Of a stretch of DNA of 64,000 bases, positions 1-8,353 are shown in pieces. Within the stretch, counting starts at the first letter, position 1. Each line of letters begins with the position of its first letter. Position numbers and translations under genes: made by a program. Where the stretch lies: positions 1 through 64,000 of the forward strand of contig JAFQSX010000012.1 of assembly GCA_017409345.1 (NCBI GenBank), read 5' to 3'. The notes under the pieces are model-generated. The model did not search any database and had not been told where the DNA came from. It worked only from the letters and a program-made list of their open reading frames with translations. This stretch comes from Muribaculaceae bacterium (GTDB taxonomy: Bacteria > Bacteroidota > Bacteroidia > Bacteroidales > Muribaculaceae).

Positions 1-228
1 ATTAGCCGAAATCATGTTGATTTCTTTAGAGGCAAGGTCCATCTTATGTAATCCTCCCTTAGCATTTTGAGAGAACACCACAAATGAACCATCGGGGCTA
101 ATTGTTGCTTGGTTCACCGATACGCCTTCGGGAAGATCAATTTTGTCAACCGATTGAATTTCCACCAATTGAGCGAAACCGAGAACGCTTGAACACAACA
201 ACATTGCCGAAATGAAAACTTTTTTCAT
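1..228 (-). CDS. Secreted beta-propeller-like protein, 5' end only
   Basis: The reading frame opens with ATG at 228 and runs off the left edge, so only the first 76 codons are seen. It starts MKKVFISAMLLCSSVLGFA, a classical signal peptide with cleavage likely just before or after the Gln that follows, so the product is exported. The mature part contains the stretch ATISPDGSFVVFSQ, which resembles a PD40/WD40-like blade as found in TolB- and DPP-type propellers. A TAnnTTTG box at 325-332 lies about 90 bases upstream. The full domain content and function cannot be judged from this fragment; propeller is an inference from one blade. Confidence 0.75.
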   Translation of the reverse strand, partial: MKKVFISAMLLCSSVLGFAQLVEIQSVDKIDLPEGVSVNQATISPDGSFVVFSQNAKGGLHKMDLASKEINMISAN

Positions 229-324
229 AAATAGGTAATTTTTGTTAGTGTATAAAAAATTAATAAAAAATTGTGTTTTAGCTATTTAATCGCATACACG
301 CATATATATGCACAATATGCGATG

Positions 325-332
325 CAAAGGTA
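325..332 (-). promoter_or_regulatory. -7 promoter box for the gene starting at 228
   Basis: Read on the minus strand this is TACCTTTG, a perfect TAnnTTTG match. It predicts a leader of roughly 90 bases. Apart from this box and the box at 586-593, the gene-free stretch 229-656 shows only AT-rich sequence. Confidence 0.6.
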
Positions 333-585
333 GTACTTTTAATGCAAAAAAGTGCTTAAAAATATACCAAACATATCCACATATTCACCTTTTTTAACCC
401 TCCTATAATTCATCGAATAACATGGCTAAATAAGCCTAAAATAAGGGGTGATTAACATAAGTATAAGTTTTATAAATTTACGATTTTCATAGACCCTACT
501 CCCTTTTTCCCAAAAAATCTGCGATTCAAAATAAAAACTCAATCGTTAATTAAAATTCAAACAAATCTATGTCGCAAAAAAATAT

Positions 586-593
586 TAATTTTG
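586..593 (+). promoter_or_regulatory. -7 promoter box for the 1058-aa secreted protein
   Basis: TAATTTTG fits TAnnTTTG and lies 63 bases before the ATG at 657. No clear -33 TTTG at standard spacing. Confidence 0.5.
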
Positions 594-656
594 CAAAATA
601 TTAGAGATTATAAATCAACTATCTACAAGAAAATTATTCACTTTAAATAAATTTCA

Positions 657-3600
657 ATGAAAAAATTATTACTCAGTATTGCAAGCGTAGCGATAGCATT
701 GACAATCAGCACCAATGCATCGGCATCGAATGGCAAAATCGCCACATTCGACAACAACGCATTTAAAACAGTGCTTGGCGAAGACCACCAATGGAAAAGT
801 GGCAAATTCGTTAAGCCTGCCCACACAAAGGTTGAAGCCAATGGGTTGACTCTCGGCCCTGCCGATGGTTATAGCTTTGTGCAAGGCCCCGATGACACTC
901 AATGGTATGCTATCCAAACATTTGAGGTAAGCAACTATTATTACACAGCCTCAACTATCAAGCTCTACAACAGCAAAGGGGAAGAACAAGGCACAATCAA
1001 CATCTCTATCCCCGACGGACAAAAGGTAAACCAAATATTGGTTGGCGAGGCTGTTACACCTACCCTTTTTGACCGCGACAAAAACTCTTATGAAATCCCT
1101 GTTGTTGTCCACCAAATTCTTGAAGCAGGTGTTACTGCCAATACAACATACGTGTATGATGTAGCAAGTGGAGAGTTGAAATATACCTACAATGGATTTA
1201 TGTCGCTTGTTGACTACAACACCGGTTATAGCACCGAATGGGTAGGCGTGGTGAGCAACGATACAGTTGTAAACGACACTGCTTCGGTGAAATACGACAT
1301 TTACAACAAAGCTACATGGTCATCAAACGGCGCTGCCCTCAAGAAAACTTTTATCATGCCAAAATCATTGGCCGAATATCAAGTAGGAAGTGCGTTTAAT
1401 GCCTTTGAGGTTGACAACAACATGTATTATGTTGTTTCGGCTTACGAAAAACCATTCCTCGATCCTGCTTCATATGAAGAACCTTGGGACATGATTCCTA
1501 CTGCCGACAATAATTTTGTTGCTACAATCTACAACAAAAACTTTGTAGAAGTGGGCAAAGTTACAATCCCTGTAACCTCAACTTCAAAATATCTCGTGCA
1601 ATATGGCATAGGATTATTTGGTTTTGAAGATCTCAGCAACGATTATTGGGACGAATCGGGTGCATTGCGCTTGGTGGTTGCCACAACAGGATTTGACGTT
1701 ACTTCTGAATCTGAAGCAATAAGCTTTGATGTTTATGACTTGGAAAGCAACAAGGTGAAATCAATTGCCGGCAACGTGAGCAACTGGATGAAAATGTATA
1801 ACGTACCCAGACAATCAGACCAAATGGCATTCCTTAACACCGATGGTGTAACCCTATCAATGGTTGATGTTCCTTCGTGTGAAACAGCCGTTACATTTGG
1901 TTCGGAAGTAGATGGCGAGCCTATCTCTACTAATATCGACCGTTATCCCGTGGGCGATTCTTATCAATATGTAATAGGTCTACCTTCACCCGAAACCGAT
2001 AGCGAAAACAATTATTACCACCGCTTTGCATGGATTACCAAAGAAGCAAAAATTGACCGCATAGTTAAATTCAACCTTGGCCAAAGCAATGCAAGCTGGG
2101 TTCCATTGGTAATGGGAGAAGCCCTCAATCCATACCTCTTCGACACCGACGACCAACATGAATATGTGTTTATCGCCAACCAATATGCATCGGGCACATC
2201 AGGCACTATGCACGATGAACTCCGCATTATGAAAGAAGATGGAACAGAATTGAAATCATATAAAGAAGACGGAACAAACGGCGACCTCGGCACTTGTGAC
2301 ATCTTGGGCTTGAATTCCGACAATCCGTCATTGATTATTCCATTCCTGAACTCAAGCACCGACCAAATCACATTGCAAGTTGATTTCCTTCCATTCGCAA
2401 TGTTCTCAAAAGGTGGTGACGGTAGTGCCGAAAATCCTTATCTCATCTCAAGCGCAGGCGACATGGCTATGATTGCCCGCGACCCTGCCGCTAACTATAA
2501 AGTGGTTAATGACTTCAGCGTAGCCGATTATGGCATGTGGAATCCTATCGCATATTTTACCGGGACACTCGATGGTGGTAACTTCACTATCAGCGACCTC
2601 ACTCTCGCCGGTAACAATTTCGAAGCCGCAATATTTGCAGCAACCGAAAATGCCACAATCAAAGACCTCAAATTTGAAAATGTGAACTTAGAAGTGAGTA
2701 CAGCAACATCAGCCGGTATCGTGGTGGGCGAAGCCAACACTACTACTATCAGCAATGTTCACATCAACAATGCAACTATCACAGCTACTGCCGATGCATC
2801 GGCCACTATCGGTGTAATCGCAAGTGGCGCATCACTTGAAACTAAAATCTCAGAATGTTCGGCTACAAATCTCACTATCGACGCTCCAAGTTGCACAACA
2901 GTGGGTGGCATCATTGGTGCATCACGCACAAGCTCTACAATCGCAGCATGCGCCGTTAGCGGTACAATCTCTGCCGACAACACTATCGGCGGTATCGCAG
3001 GTAGTGCCTCAACCGGTTGTAGCGTAATCAACTGTCACGTTGATGCCGACATCGTAGGTAAAAACACTATCGGTGGTGTTGTAGGCTCGGCCGATCGTGG
3101 CGGAATTCACCTTTGCTATGTTGAAGGCACTCTCACAGCTACCGAAGGAAACTGGTCGGGCAATTATAGTGTAGGTGGTATCGCTGGTTCACTCTCTACC
3201 GATTGGGAAGCAACAGGCGAAGATAATCCCGAAGATGCATGGAACGGCAAAGTTATTTCTAACAATGTGATTGCTCTTTCTGAAATCAAATCTGAAGCCG
3301 GTGCCGCTCACCGCGTAGTGGGGTACACTCGTTGGGACGAAGATGTTGAAGCATCACAATGGGATCCCTCAATTGTTCCAATGGCTGAACCTTGCCTTGA
3401 TAAAAACTATGTAGTATCAAGCCTAGCAGTGATTGACAACTCCGTTGAAGCAGCTGCCAACACTACCGAAGGTGCAAATGTAGAGGCTTCGGCTCTCAAT
3501 AAGCAATATTTCACCGACCTCGGATTCGCATTCGGCACTTCGGTTGATGCTCCATGGGCTGAAAAAGAAGGAAATGGCGCAGTTCTCTATTTCGAAACAA

Positions 3601-3833
3601 GTGCGACCAATAGCGTGGAAAGCATCATAAACAATATGGTTGAAATCAACTATAACGGAAGTGTTATCAACGCCGGTGAAGCTGTTGAAATCGAAGTTTA
3701 CAACATTAACGGTGCTAAAGTGGCCTCAGGAGCCTCTACAATCGACGCAAGCAACCTTCAAAAGGGGATTTACGTTGTAGTAGCTACCGACGCAACTGGC
3801 GCTAAGAAAACAGCTAAAATCGCAGTGAAATAA
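657..3833 (+). CDS. Large secreted protein with GLUG-like repeats and C-terminal sorting-like domain
   Basis: 1058 aa. Residues 1-23 form a signal peptide (MKKLLLSIASVAIALTISTNA). The first ~580 residues are a beta-rich extracellular region without a family I recognise. From about residue 585 the sequence has the 'GGDGSAENPYLISSAGDM' type entry seen before GLUG repeats, followed to ~870 by degenerate repeats with recurring GGIAG/GGIIG/GGVVG motifs, suggesting a beta-helix. The last ~70 residues (VEVYNINGAKVASG, GIYVVVA, ending KIAVK) look like a type A T9SS C-terminal sorting domain. The gene stands alone, with its own promoter and a strong terminator at 3875. Likely role is cell-surface or secreted adhesin or binding protein; substrate unknown. 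T9SS export is inference from the C-terminus only. Confidence 0.85.
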   Translation: MKKLLLSIASVAIALTISTNASASNGKIATFDNNAFKTVLGEDHQWKSGKFVKPAHTKVEANGLTLGPADGYSFVQGPDDTQWYAIQTFEVSNYYYTASTIKLYNSKGEEQGTINISIPDGQKVNQILVGEAVTPTLFDRDKNSYEIPVVVHQILEAGVTANTTYVYDVASGELKYTYNGFMSLVDYNTGYSTEWVGVVSNDTVVNDTASVKYDIYNKATWSSNGAALKKTFIMPKSLAEYQVGSAFNAFEVDNNMYYVVSAYEKPFLDPASYEEPWDMIPTADNNFVATIYNKNFVEVGKVTIPVTSTSKYLVQYGIGLFGFEDLSNDYWDESGALRLVVATTGFDVTSESEAISFDVYDLESNKVKSIAGNVSNWMKMYNVPRQSDQMAFLNTDGVTLSMVDVPSCETAVTFGSEVDGEPISTNIDRYPVGDSYQYVIGLPSPETDSENNYYHRFAWITKEAKIDRIVKFNLGQSNASWVPLVMGEALNPYLFDTDDQHEYVFIANQYASGTSGTMHDELRIMKEDGTELKSYKEDGTNGDLGTCDILGLNSDNPSLIIPFLNSSTDQITLQVDFLPFAMFSKGGDGSAENPYLISSAGDMAMIARDPAANYKVVNDFSVADYGMWNPIAYFTGTLDGGNFTISDLTLAGNNFEAAIFAATENATIKDLKFENVNLEVSTATSAGIVVGEANTTTISNVHINNATITATADASATIGVIASGASLETKISECSATNLTIDAPSCTTVGGIIGASRTSSTIAACAVSGTISADNTIGGIAGSASTGCSVINCHVDADIVGKNTIGGVVGSADRGGIHLCYVEGTLTATEGNWSGNYSVGGIAGSLSTDWEATGEDNPEDAWNGKVISNNVIALSEIKSEAGAAHRVVGYTRWDEDVEASQWDPSIVPMAEPCLDKNYVVSSLAVIDNSVEAAANTTEGANVEASALNKQYFTDLGFAFGTSVDAPWAEKEGNGAVLYFETSATNSVESIINNMVEINYNGSVINAGEAVEIEVYNINGAKVASGASTIDASNLQKGIYVVVATDATGAKKTAKIAVK

Positions 3834-3874
3834 TAAGCGGCTATATAGGGTATTCTCGGCCCTTTGACTACAAT

Positions 3875-3920
3875 AATGGAGATGTGTCAAAAATCAAATA
3901 ATGACACATCTCCATTGTTT
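3875..3920 (+). terminator. Intrinsic terminator after the 1058-aa protein
   Basis: Perfect 15-bp arms, 3875-3889 (AATGGAGATGTGTCA) and 3902-3916, with a 12-base loop, followed by GTTTATTTTC. It starts about 40 bases after the stop codon at 3833. Confidence 0.85.
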
Positions 3921-3954
3921 ATTTTCGGTGTCTGATAAAACTTTTCAATCACAA

Positions 3955-4092
3955 ATGTAACCCCAAAGGGTTACGTAGTATGTAGCCGGGTATAGCCTAA
4001 TGCGTTTCGACAAAGATTCAATAGCAAATGCAATCCGAGAGGATTGATTAAAAAATAGCCGGGCTTATCCCTTTTGGGGTTAAGCCCGGTAT
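3955..4092. repeat. Intergenic palindromic repeat, copy 1
   Basis: Two imperfect copies of a unit occur here (about 3958-4000 and 4025-4092). Each has a CCAAAGGG-type or CCGAGAGG-type mini-hairpin followed by AGCCGGG and a CCC/GGG hairpin. The second has perfect 9-bp arms CCGGGCTTA at 4059-4067 and 4081-4089. A related unit lies at 7670-7731. It may act as a terminator for the convergent minus-strand lytT-like gene ending at 4187, or be a dispersed REP-like element. Confidence 0.5.
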
Positions 4093-4186
4093 TGTGTTAA
4101 ATAGAGATTGATTCTTGATGACCCATTAATTAGGGGTGTGGCAAGAAGTAACTGAATGGCAAATCTTGACACTGACTCATTGGTGA

Positions 4187-4930
4187 TTAACCGAGATTGG
4201 CATCTTCGCGATTTTGCGAGAGAAGATGAGTGGCTACGTAGTCAGAGAAGGTCTGTTTGTAGGAGTCGCTGATGGGTATATATTTGTTGCCAAACACGAT
4301 GCGATTTCGTTCGATAATTTTGATTTTGGTGGTATTGACGATAAATGAACGGTGCACTCTCATAAACGTTGACGGGAGCGATTGCTCTAGAGTTTTCATG
4401 TTCATGAGTGTCATAATGCTTTTTTGTTCATCGACGGTATATATTTTCACATAATCTTTTAGCCCTTCGATAAATAGAATGTCGGATGTCGGAATTTGAA
4501 CAAGTCGATATTCGCTTTTTACTATTACATAATCGCGAGTGGAACCTTGCGATGAGCTATTGCGTTGTATTTCAATCCATCGTTGAGCCTTGTTGGCCGA
4601 TGCCAAAAAGTCCTCATAACTGATAGGTTTGAGTAGGTAGTCTAGAGCATCGACTTTAAATCCTTGAATGGCATATTGGTCATAGGCTGTGGTGAAAATG
4701 ATGCGAGTGGTTGGTGGAATGATTTTGGCAAATTCCAATCCATTTAATTGGGGCATTTCTATGTCGAGAAACACAAGGTCAACTTGATTGTCAAGAATGG
4801 TTTTAATCGCCTCTTGAGCCGATGAATATGTTCCCACCAATTGCGTGAAGGGGGTTTTCTCGATATAAGAAGCGATTAATTGGCTAGCCAATGGTTCGTC
4901 ATCAATAACGCAGCATTTAAGAATTGTCAT
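4187..4930 (-). CDS. LytTR-family response regulator
   Basis: 247 aa. An N-terminal receiver domain (1-~120) has the acidic pair in CVIDDEP and the phospho-acceptor Asp at about residue 56 in VFLDIEMPQ. The C-terminal half (~135-235) is a LytTR DNA-binding domain (YVIVKSEYRLVQI, then MRVHRSFIVN). It overlaps the upstream histidine kinase gene by 14 bases, so the two are co-translated and form one two-component system. The family controls envelope, autolysis or nutrient-transport genes in other bacteria; the target here is unknown. Family-level call is firm. Confidence 0.93.
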   Translation of the reverse strand: MTILKCCVIDDEPLASQLIASYIEKTPFTQLVGTYSSAQEAIKTILDNQVDLVFLDIEMPQLNGLEFAKIIPPTTRIIFTTAYDQYAIQGFKVDALDYLLKPISYEDFLASANKAQRWIEIQRNSSSQGSTRDYVIVKSEYRLVQIPTSDILFIEGLKDYVKIYTVDEQKSIMTLMNMKTLEQSLPSTFMRVHRSFIVNTTKIKIIERNRIVFGNKYIPISDSYKQTFSDYVATHLLSQNREDANLG

Positions 4931-6101
4931 TTTGGTTAAATTTTGAGTTATTTAGATTGATAATTAATTCTACTTGGAAAGTGTTATCTTGTTGGATAAC
5001 ATTGAATGAAGCATCCTTGCCATAAATAATATTTAGCCGTCGTTTCAAATTGGCAAAACCGATGCCTGAATCTTTTTTATCTATATGGTTATTATTGTCA
5101 AAATGGTTAAATGTATAGCATCTAACTATTCCCTCATTGACCGAAATTTCAATCTTTATAGGGTTAGAGATATTGCCGGTGTTGCCATATTTAAATGCAT
5201 TCTCAATGATAGGGATAAAAATGAGTGGAGCAACTTTGTAATCGCAATAACCTTTGCATGATAATGTCGTTTCAATAGGTCGCTTTCTATTCATTCTCAT
5301 CGTCATTAGTGAAATAAAATTATTCAAGAAATCAATTTCTTGCTTAAGAGTCACCATTTCAGATGTATCATATAGAGCATACCTCATCATTCCGCTCAAT
5401 TCATGTATCGCCTTTTGGGCTTTAGTGGGATTAATAGCAATGAGGGCATAAATGGTGTTGAGCGTATTGAATAAAAAGTGTGGATTAATCTGACTTTTAA
5501 GATTTTCCAATTCAGTTTCGCGTTGTGAGGCTATCAATGCTGCTTGCTTGCGTTGTGTTTCAAGCCAACGAGCAGTTACTCTCACTGCAAAAGCCAAACC
5601 AATGGAGAGAATTGCAATTAATAGGTCGCGCGATAATCGCCCTGCAGCATGGAGATAAATATTATTATGCTCATGACGAGGCGGATGGATATACTCAAAT
5701 GGTTTGCCTTTGGGCGTTTCGTGGGCATGGGGGGTGAATTTTTCTTCTTGATGATGAGGTGGTTTTTTTATCGGATGAAAACCTTTGTCGGTATAACCAT
5801 GTGAAGTAGTTAAGATAATGCATGATGCCACGAATAACAACATTATATTAACCCCAAAGAAGTGCCATTTACCACCTTTTTTATCAAGAAACCTATCAAT
5901 CAAGAAGTAATTGATATAAAAAATAACCAAATATATGATAGTCTTGATGATTATGCCATCGGGTACTGGTCGTTGATCATCTATATTGGTAATTACTTCG
6001 GGGAGAACAAACAAAGAAATAGCCGAAAGGTGAATCAAAAGATTCACTAATGAATGTTGTTTTGATTTAATAAAACTTATAAATTTTTCTACCATTTTCA
6101 T
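4917..6101 (-). CDS. LytS/YehU-type membrane histidine kinase with His-rich loop
   Basis: 394 aa. About four membrane segments fall in residues ~18-175. The His_kinase domain follows, with the phospho-acceptor in QINPHFLFNTLNTIYALI (~205) and an ATP-binding N box in PIIENAFKYGN. Between the third and fourth membrane spans, residues ~100-152 contain ten histidines (HPIKKPPHHQ, HAHETP, HPPRHEH), unusual for this family and suggestive of metal or pH sensing. Start may be Met1 or Met3. It sits just upstream of, and overlaps, the LytTR regulator at 4187. A TAATTTTG box lies at 6127-6134. Kinase call is firm; the ligand is speculative. Confidence 0.92.
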   Translation of the reverse strand: MKMVEKFISFIKSKQHSLVNLLIHLSAISLFVLPEVITNIDDQRPVPDGIIIKTIIYLVIFYINYFLIDRFLDKKGGKWHFFGVNIMLLFVASCIILTTSHGYTDKGFHPIKKPPHHQEEKFTPHAHETPKGKPFEYIHPPRHEHNNIYLHAAGRLSRDLLIAILSIGLAFAVRVTARWLETQRKQAALIASQRETELENLKSQINPHFLFNTLNTIYALIAINPTKAQKAIHELSGMMRYALYDTSEMVTLKQEIDFLNNFISLMTMRMNRKRPIETTLSCKGYCDYKVAPLIFIPIIENAFKYGNTGNISNPIKIEISVNEGIVRCYTFNHFDNNNHIDKKDSGIGFANLKRRLNIIYGKDASFNVIQQDNTFQVELIINLNNSKFNQNDNS

Positions 6102-6126
6102 TCTTTATCAAGTCTTATTCAAGATA

Positions 6127-6134
6127 CAAAATTA
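6127..6134 (-). promoter_or_regulatory. -7 promoter box for the two-component operon
   Basis: Minus-strand TAATTTTG, 26 bases before the kinase start. The rest of the gene-free stretch 6102-6421 holds a weaker TATCTTCG at 6362-6369 on the plus strand, possibly for the next gene, and nothing else I recognise. Confidence 0.55.
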
Positions 6135-6421
6135 TCTTTCGCAAGTCAATGCTCAAAAAAAAATCGCCATAGCGCATATATTAACGGATAATTTGACTAC
6201 ATATAGATATTATTTACCGACAAATTAAGGTATTTTAACGGCAAATTCGTGCCGCGAAAATTTCCTCCGTTTCCTTGGTAAACCTAATTGTCTTAATTGA
6301 ATTAATAAGAATCTTTTGTGAAATATTTTGACTTAAAAATAAATTATTCAACAAAAAGATGTATCTTCGTTGAAAAATTAATCAACAACAATCATAACTC
6401 TATAAATTCAAAACTATAAGA

Positions 6422-7630
6422 ATGGCTAAAGTTATTATTATCGGAGCCGGTGGTGTGGGTACCGTTGTGGCTCACAAATGCGCTCAAAATCCTGATGTGT
6501 TTAACGAAATAGTGCTTGCTTCGCGCACCAAAAGCAAATGTGATGCGATTGCAAAGGCTATAGGTGCTTCAAATATTACAACCGACTCGGTTGATGCCGA
6601 CAGTGTGCCTCAACTCGTGGAACTTTTCCGTCGTCACAAGCCCGATTTGGTTATCAATGTCGCTCTTCCTTATCAAGACTTGACAATCATGGATGCTTGT
6701 CTTGAGTGTGGAGTAAACTATCTCGATACAGCCAACTTTGAGCCTAAAGATGAAGCTCACTTTGAATATTCTTGGCAATGGGCCTATCGTGAACGATTTG
6801 AGAAAGCTGGGTTGACTGCAATCCTCGGCTGTGGTTTTGACCCGGGGGTATCGGGTGTATTTACCGCCTATGCTGCTAAACATCATTTCTCGGCTATGGA
6901 ATATCTCGACATCGTTGACTGTAATGCCGGCGACCATGGCAAGGCTTTTGCTACCAACTTTAACCCCGAAATTAATATCCGCGAGATAACCCAAAACGGC
7001 CGTTATTATCAAGATGGCAAATGGGTCACTACCGGTCCTCTCGAAATTCATGCACCATTAAACTATCCTAATATCGGTGCTCGTGACTCATATCTTCTTT
7101 ATCACGAAGAATTGGAATCACTTGTTATCAACTTCCCTACAATCAAGCGTGCACGTTTCTGGATGACTTTCGGTCAAGAATATCTCACTCACTTGCGTGT
7201 AATCCAAAACATTGGCATGGCTCGTATCGATGAAGTGGAATATAACGGTGTGAAGATTGTACCATTGCAATTCCTCAAAGCAGTGTTGCCTAATCCTCAA
7301 GACCTTGGCGAAAACTACAAAGGCGAGACTTCAATCGGATGTCGCATTGCCGGTAAAGACAAAGAAGGCAAAGACTTCAACTACTACATCTACAACAACT
7401 GTAGCCACGAAGAAGCATATAAAGAAACAGGGATGCAAGCCGTTAGTTACACTACAGGTGTGCCTGCCATGATTGGAGCAATGATGTTCCTCACCGGAAA
7501 GTGGAACAAACCGGGCGTTCACAACGTAGAAGAATTTGATCCCGATCCATTTATGGAACAACTCAACAAGCAAGGACTACCTTGGCACGAAGTCATCGGT
7601 GGCGACCTCGAAGTTGACAAAATAGGATAA
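6422..7630 (+). CDS. Carboxynorspermidine dehydrogenase (saccharopine dehydrogenase family)
   Basis: 402 aa. The N-terminus MAKVIIIGAGGVGTVVAHK is a Rossmann dinucleotide-binding motif of the saccharopine dehydrogenase family. Length and sequence style (ILGCGFDPGVSGVFTAYA, HEEAYKETGMQAVSYTTGVPAMIG) match the carboxynorspermidine/carboxyspermidine dehydrogenases of Bacteroidetes, which reductively condense aspartate semialdehyde with a diamine using NADPH in the alternative spermidine/norspermidine route. The partner decarboxylase NspC is not in the window. Monocistronic, ending before a strong hairpin at 7697. Alternative: another saccharopine-dehydrogenase-like reductase. Confidence 0.85.
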   Translation: MAKVIIIGAGGVGTVVAHKCAQNPDVFNEIVLASRTKSKCDAIAKAIGASNITTDSVDADSVPQLVELFRRHKPDLVINVALPYQDLTIMDACLECGVNYLDTANFEPKDEAHFEYSWQWAYRERFEKAGLTAILGCGFDPGVSGVFTAYAAKHHFSAMEYLDIVDCNAGDHGKAFATNFNPEINIREITQNGRYYQDGKWVTTGPLEIHAPLNYPNIGARDSYLLYHEELESLVINFPTIKRARFWMTFGQEYLTHLRVIQNIGMARIDEVEYNGVKIVPLQFLKAVLPNPQDLGENYKGETSIGCRIAGKDKEGKDFNYYIYNNCSHEEAYKETGMQAVSYTTGVPAMIGAMMFLTGKWNKPGVHNVEEFDPDPFMEQLNKQGLPWHEVIGGDLEVDKIG

Positions 7631-7669
7631 TAACTATATCTGTACGATAAAAGTTTCTCAAAAACAAAG

Positions 7670-7735
7670 ACAACCTCAAAGTGGGGAATATATTATAGCC
7701 GGGTTTAGCCCCGTGGGGGATAAGCCCGGCTTGTT
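7670..7735. repeat. Intergenic palindromic repeat, copy 2 / terminator-like hairpin
   Basis: Bases 7697-7731 form a near-perfect hairpin: AGCCGGGTTTAGCCCC against GGGGATAAGCCCGGCT with a GTG loop and one mismatch. It is preceded by CTCAAAGTGGGG. Same organisation as the unit at 4025-4092. It lies 66 bases past the dehydrogenase stop and could end that transcript, though the following T-tract is weak. Confidence 0.55.
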
Positions 7736-7798
7736 TAAATATAAACTGATTCTGACAAAATATTTAATAACGTATTTTTCCATTCCGCCCTTAATACA

Positions 7799-8347
7799 AT
7801 GAAATTATCATTTGAAGTAAAAGAATTATTAAAACAAAAATCGGGTAGAGATCTCACATCGCCTGCCGATTGCGACTATATCGCTTTAGATATTTTTAGT
7901 GTCACTAATGAGCATATTGGAGTAAATACACTGAAAAGATTATTGGGATTTCTTGATGAAAATCGTGAAGCGAGAATATCTACATTGAACATTATAGCCC
8001 GATATCTTGGATATCCCGATTGGGAAGCATTATCCAAAGCCGATGTGAGCAACTCCACTTTCGATAACGCAACCGAAGATCTGATTGTTGAAAATCTAAG
8101 TAAAGGACAAAAGGTAGAAATAACCTATCTTCCCAATCGGAGATTGGTGCTTGAATATAAGGGCGACTTTCAATTTGTCGTCAAAGAAAGTCTTAACAGC
8201 AAATTACAAATCGATGACACTATAGAAGTGCAACATTTATTACTAAATTATCCTCTTGTAGCATCTAATGTTATGCGTCAAGGCGAAAATTTAGGACAAT
8301 TAAAAGCTGGTGTTGTATCCGGTCTAAAATCAATTAAATTATTGTAG
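7799..8347 (+). CDS. Conserved hypothetical partner of the adjacent kinase
   Basis: 182 aa, no signal peptide or membrane span. The N-terminal ~80 residues (ELLKQKSGRDL, GVNTLKRLLGFLDE) have the helical pattern seen at the start of several Bacteroidetes regulatory proteins, where TLKRL precedes a short DNA-binding-like segment. The C-terminal half is beta-rich (KGQKVEITYLPNRRLVLEYKG). It ends 6 bases before the kinase start, so the two genes are almost certainly one operon. No family name assigned. Plausible roles are adaptor, substrate or regulator of the kinase; all inference. Confidence 0.75.
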   Translation: MKLSFEVKELLKQKSGRDLTSPADCDYIALDIFSVTNEHIGVNTLKRLLGFLDENREARISTLNIIARYLGYPDWEALSKADVSNSTFDNATEDLIVENLSKGQKVEITYLPNRRLVLEYKGDFQFVVKESLNSKLQIDDTIEVQHLLLNYPLVASNVMRQGENLGQLKAGVVSGLKSIKLL

Positions 8348-8353
8348 AAAACG

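Noticed and set aside
2759-3031. Antisense frames inside the 1058-aa gene
   Set aside because: They are shadows of the repetitive coding sequence.
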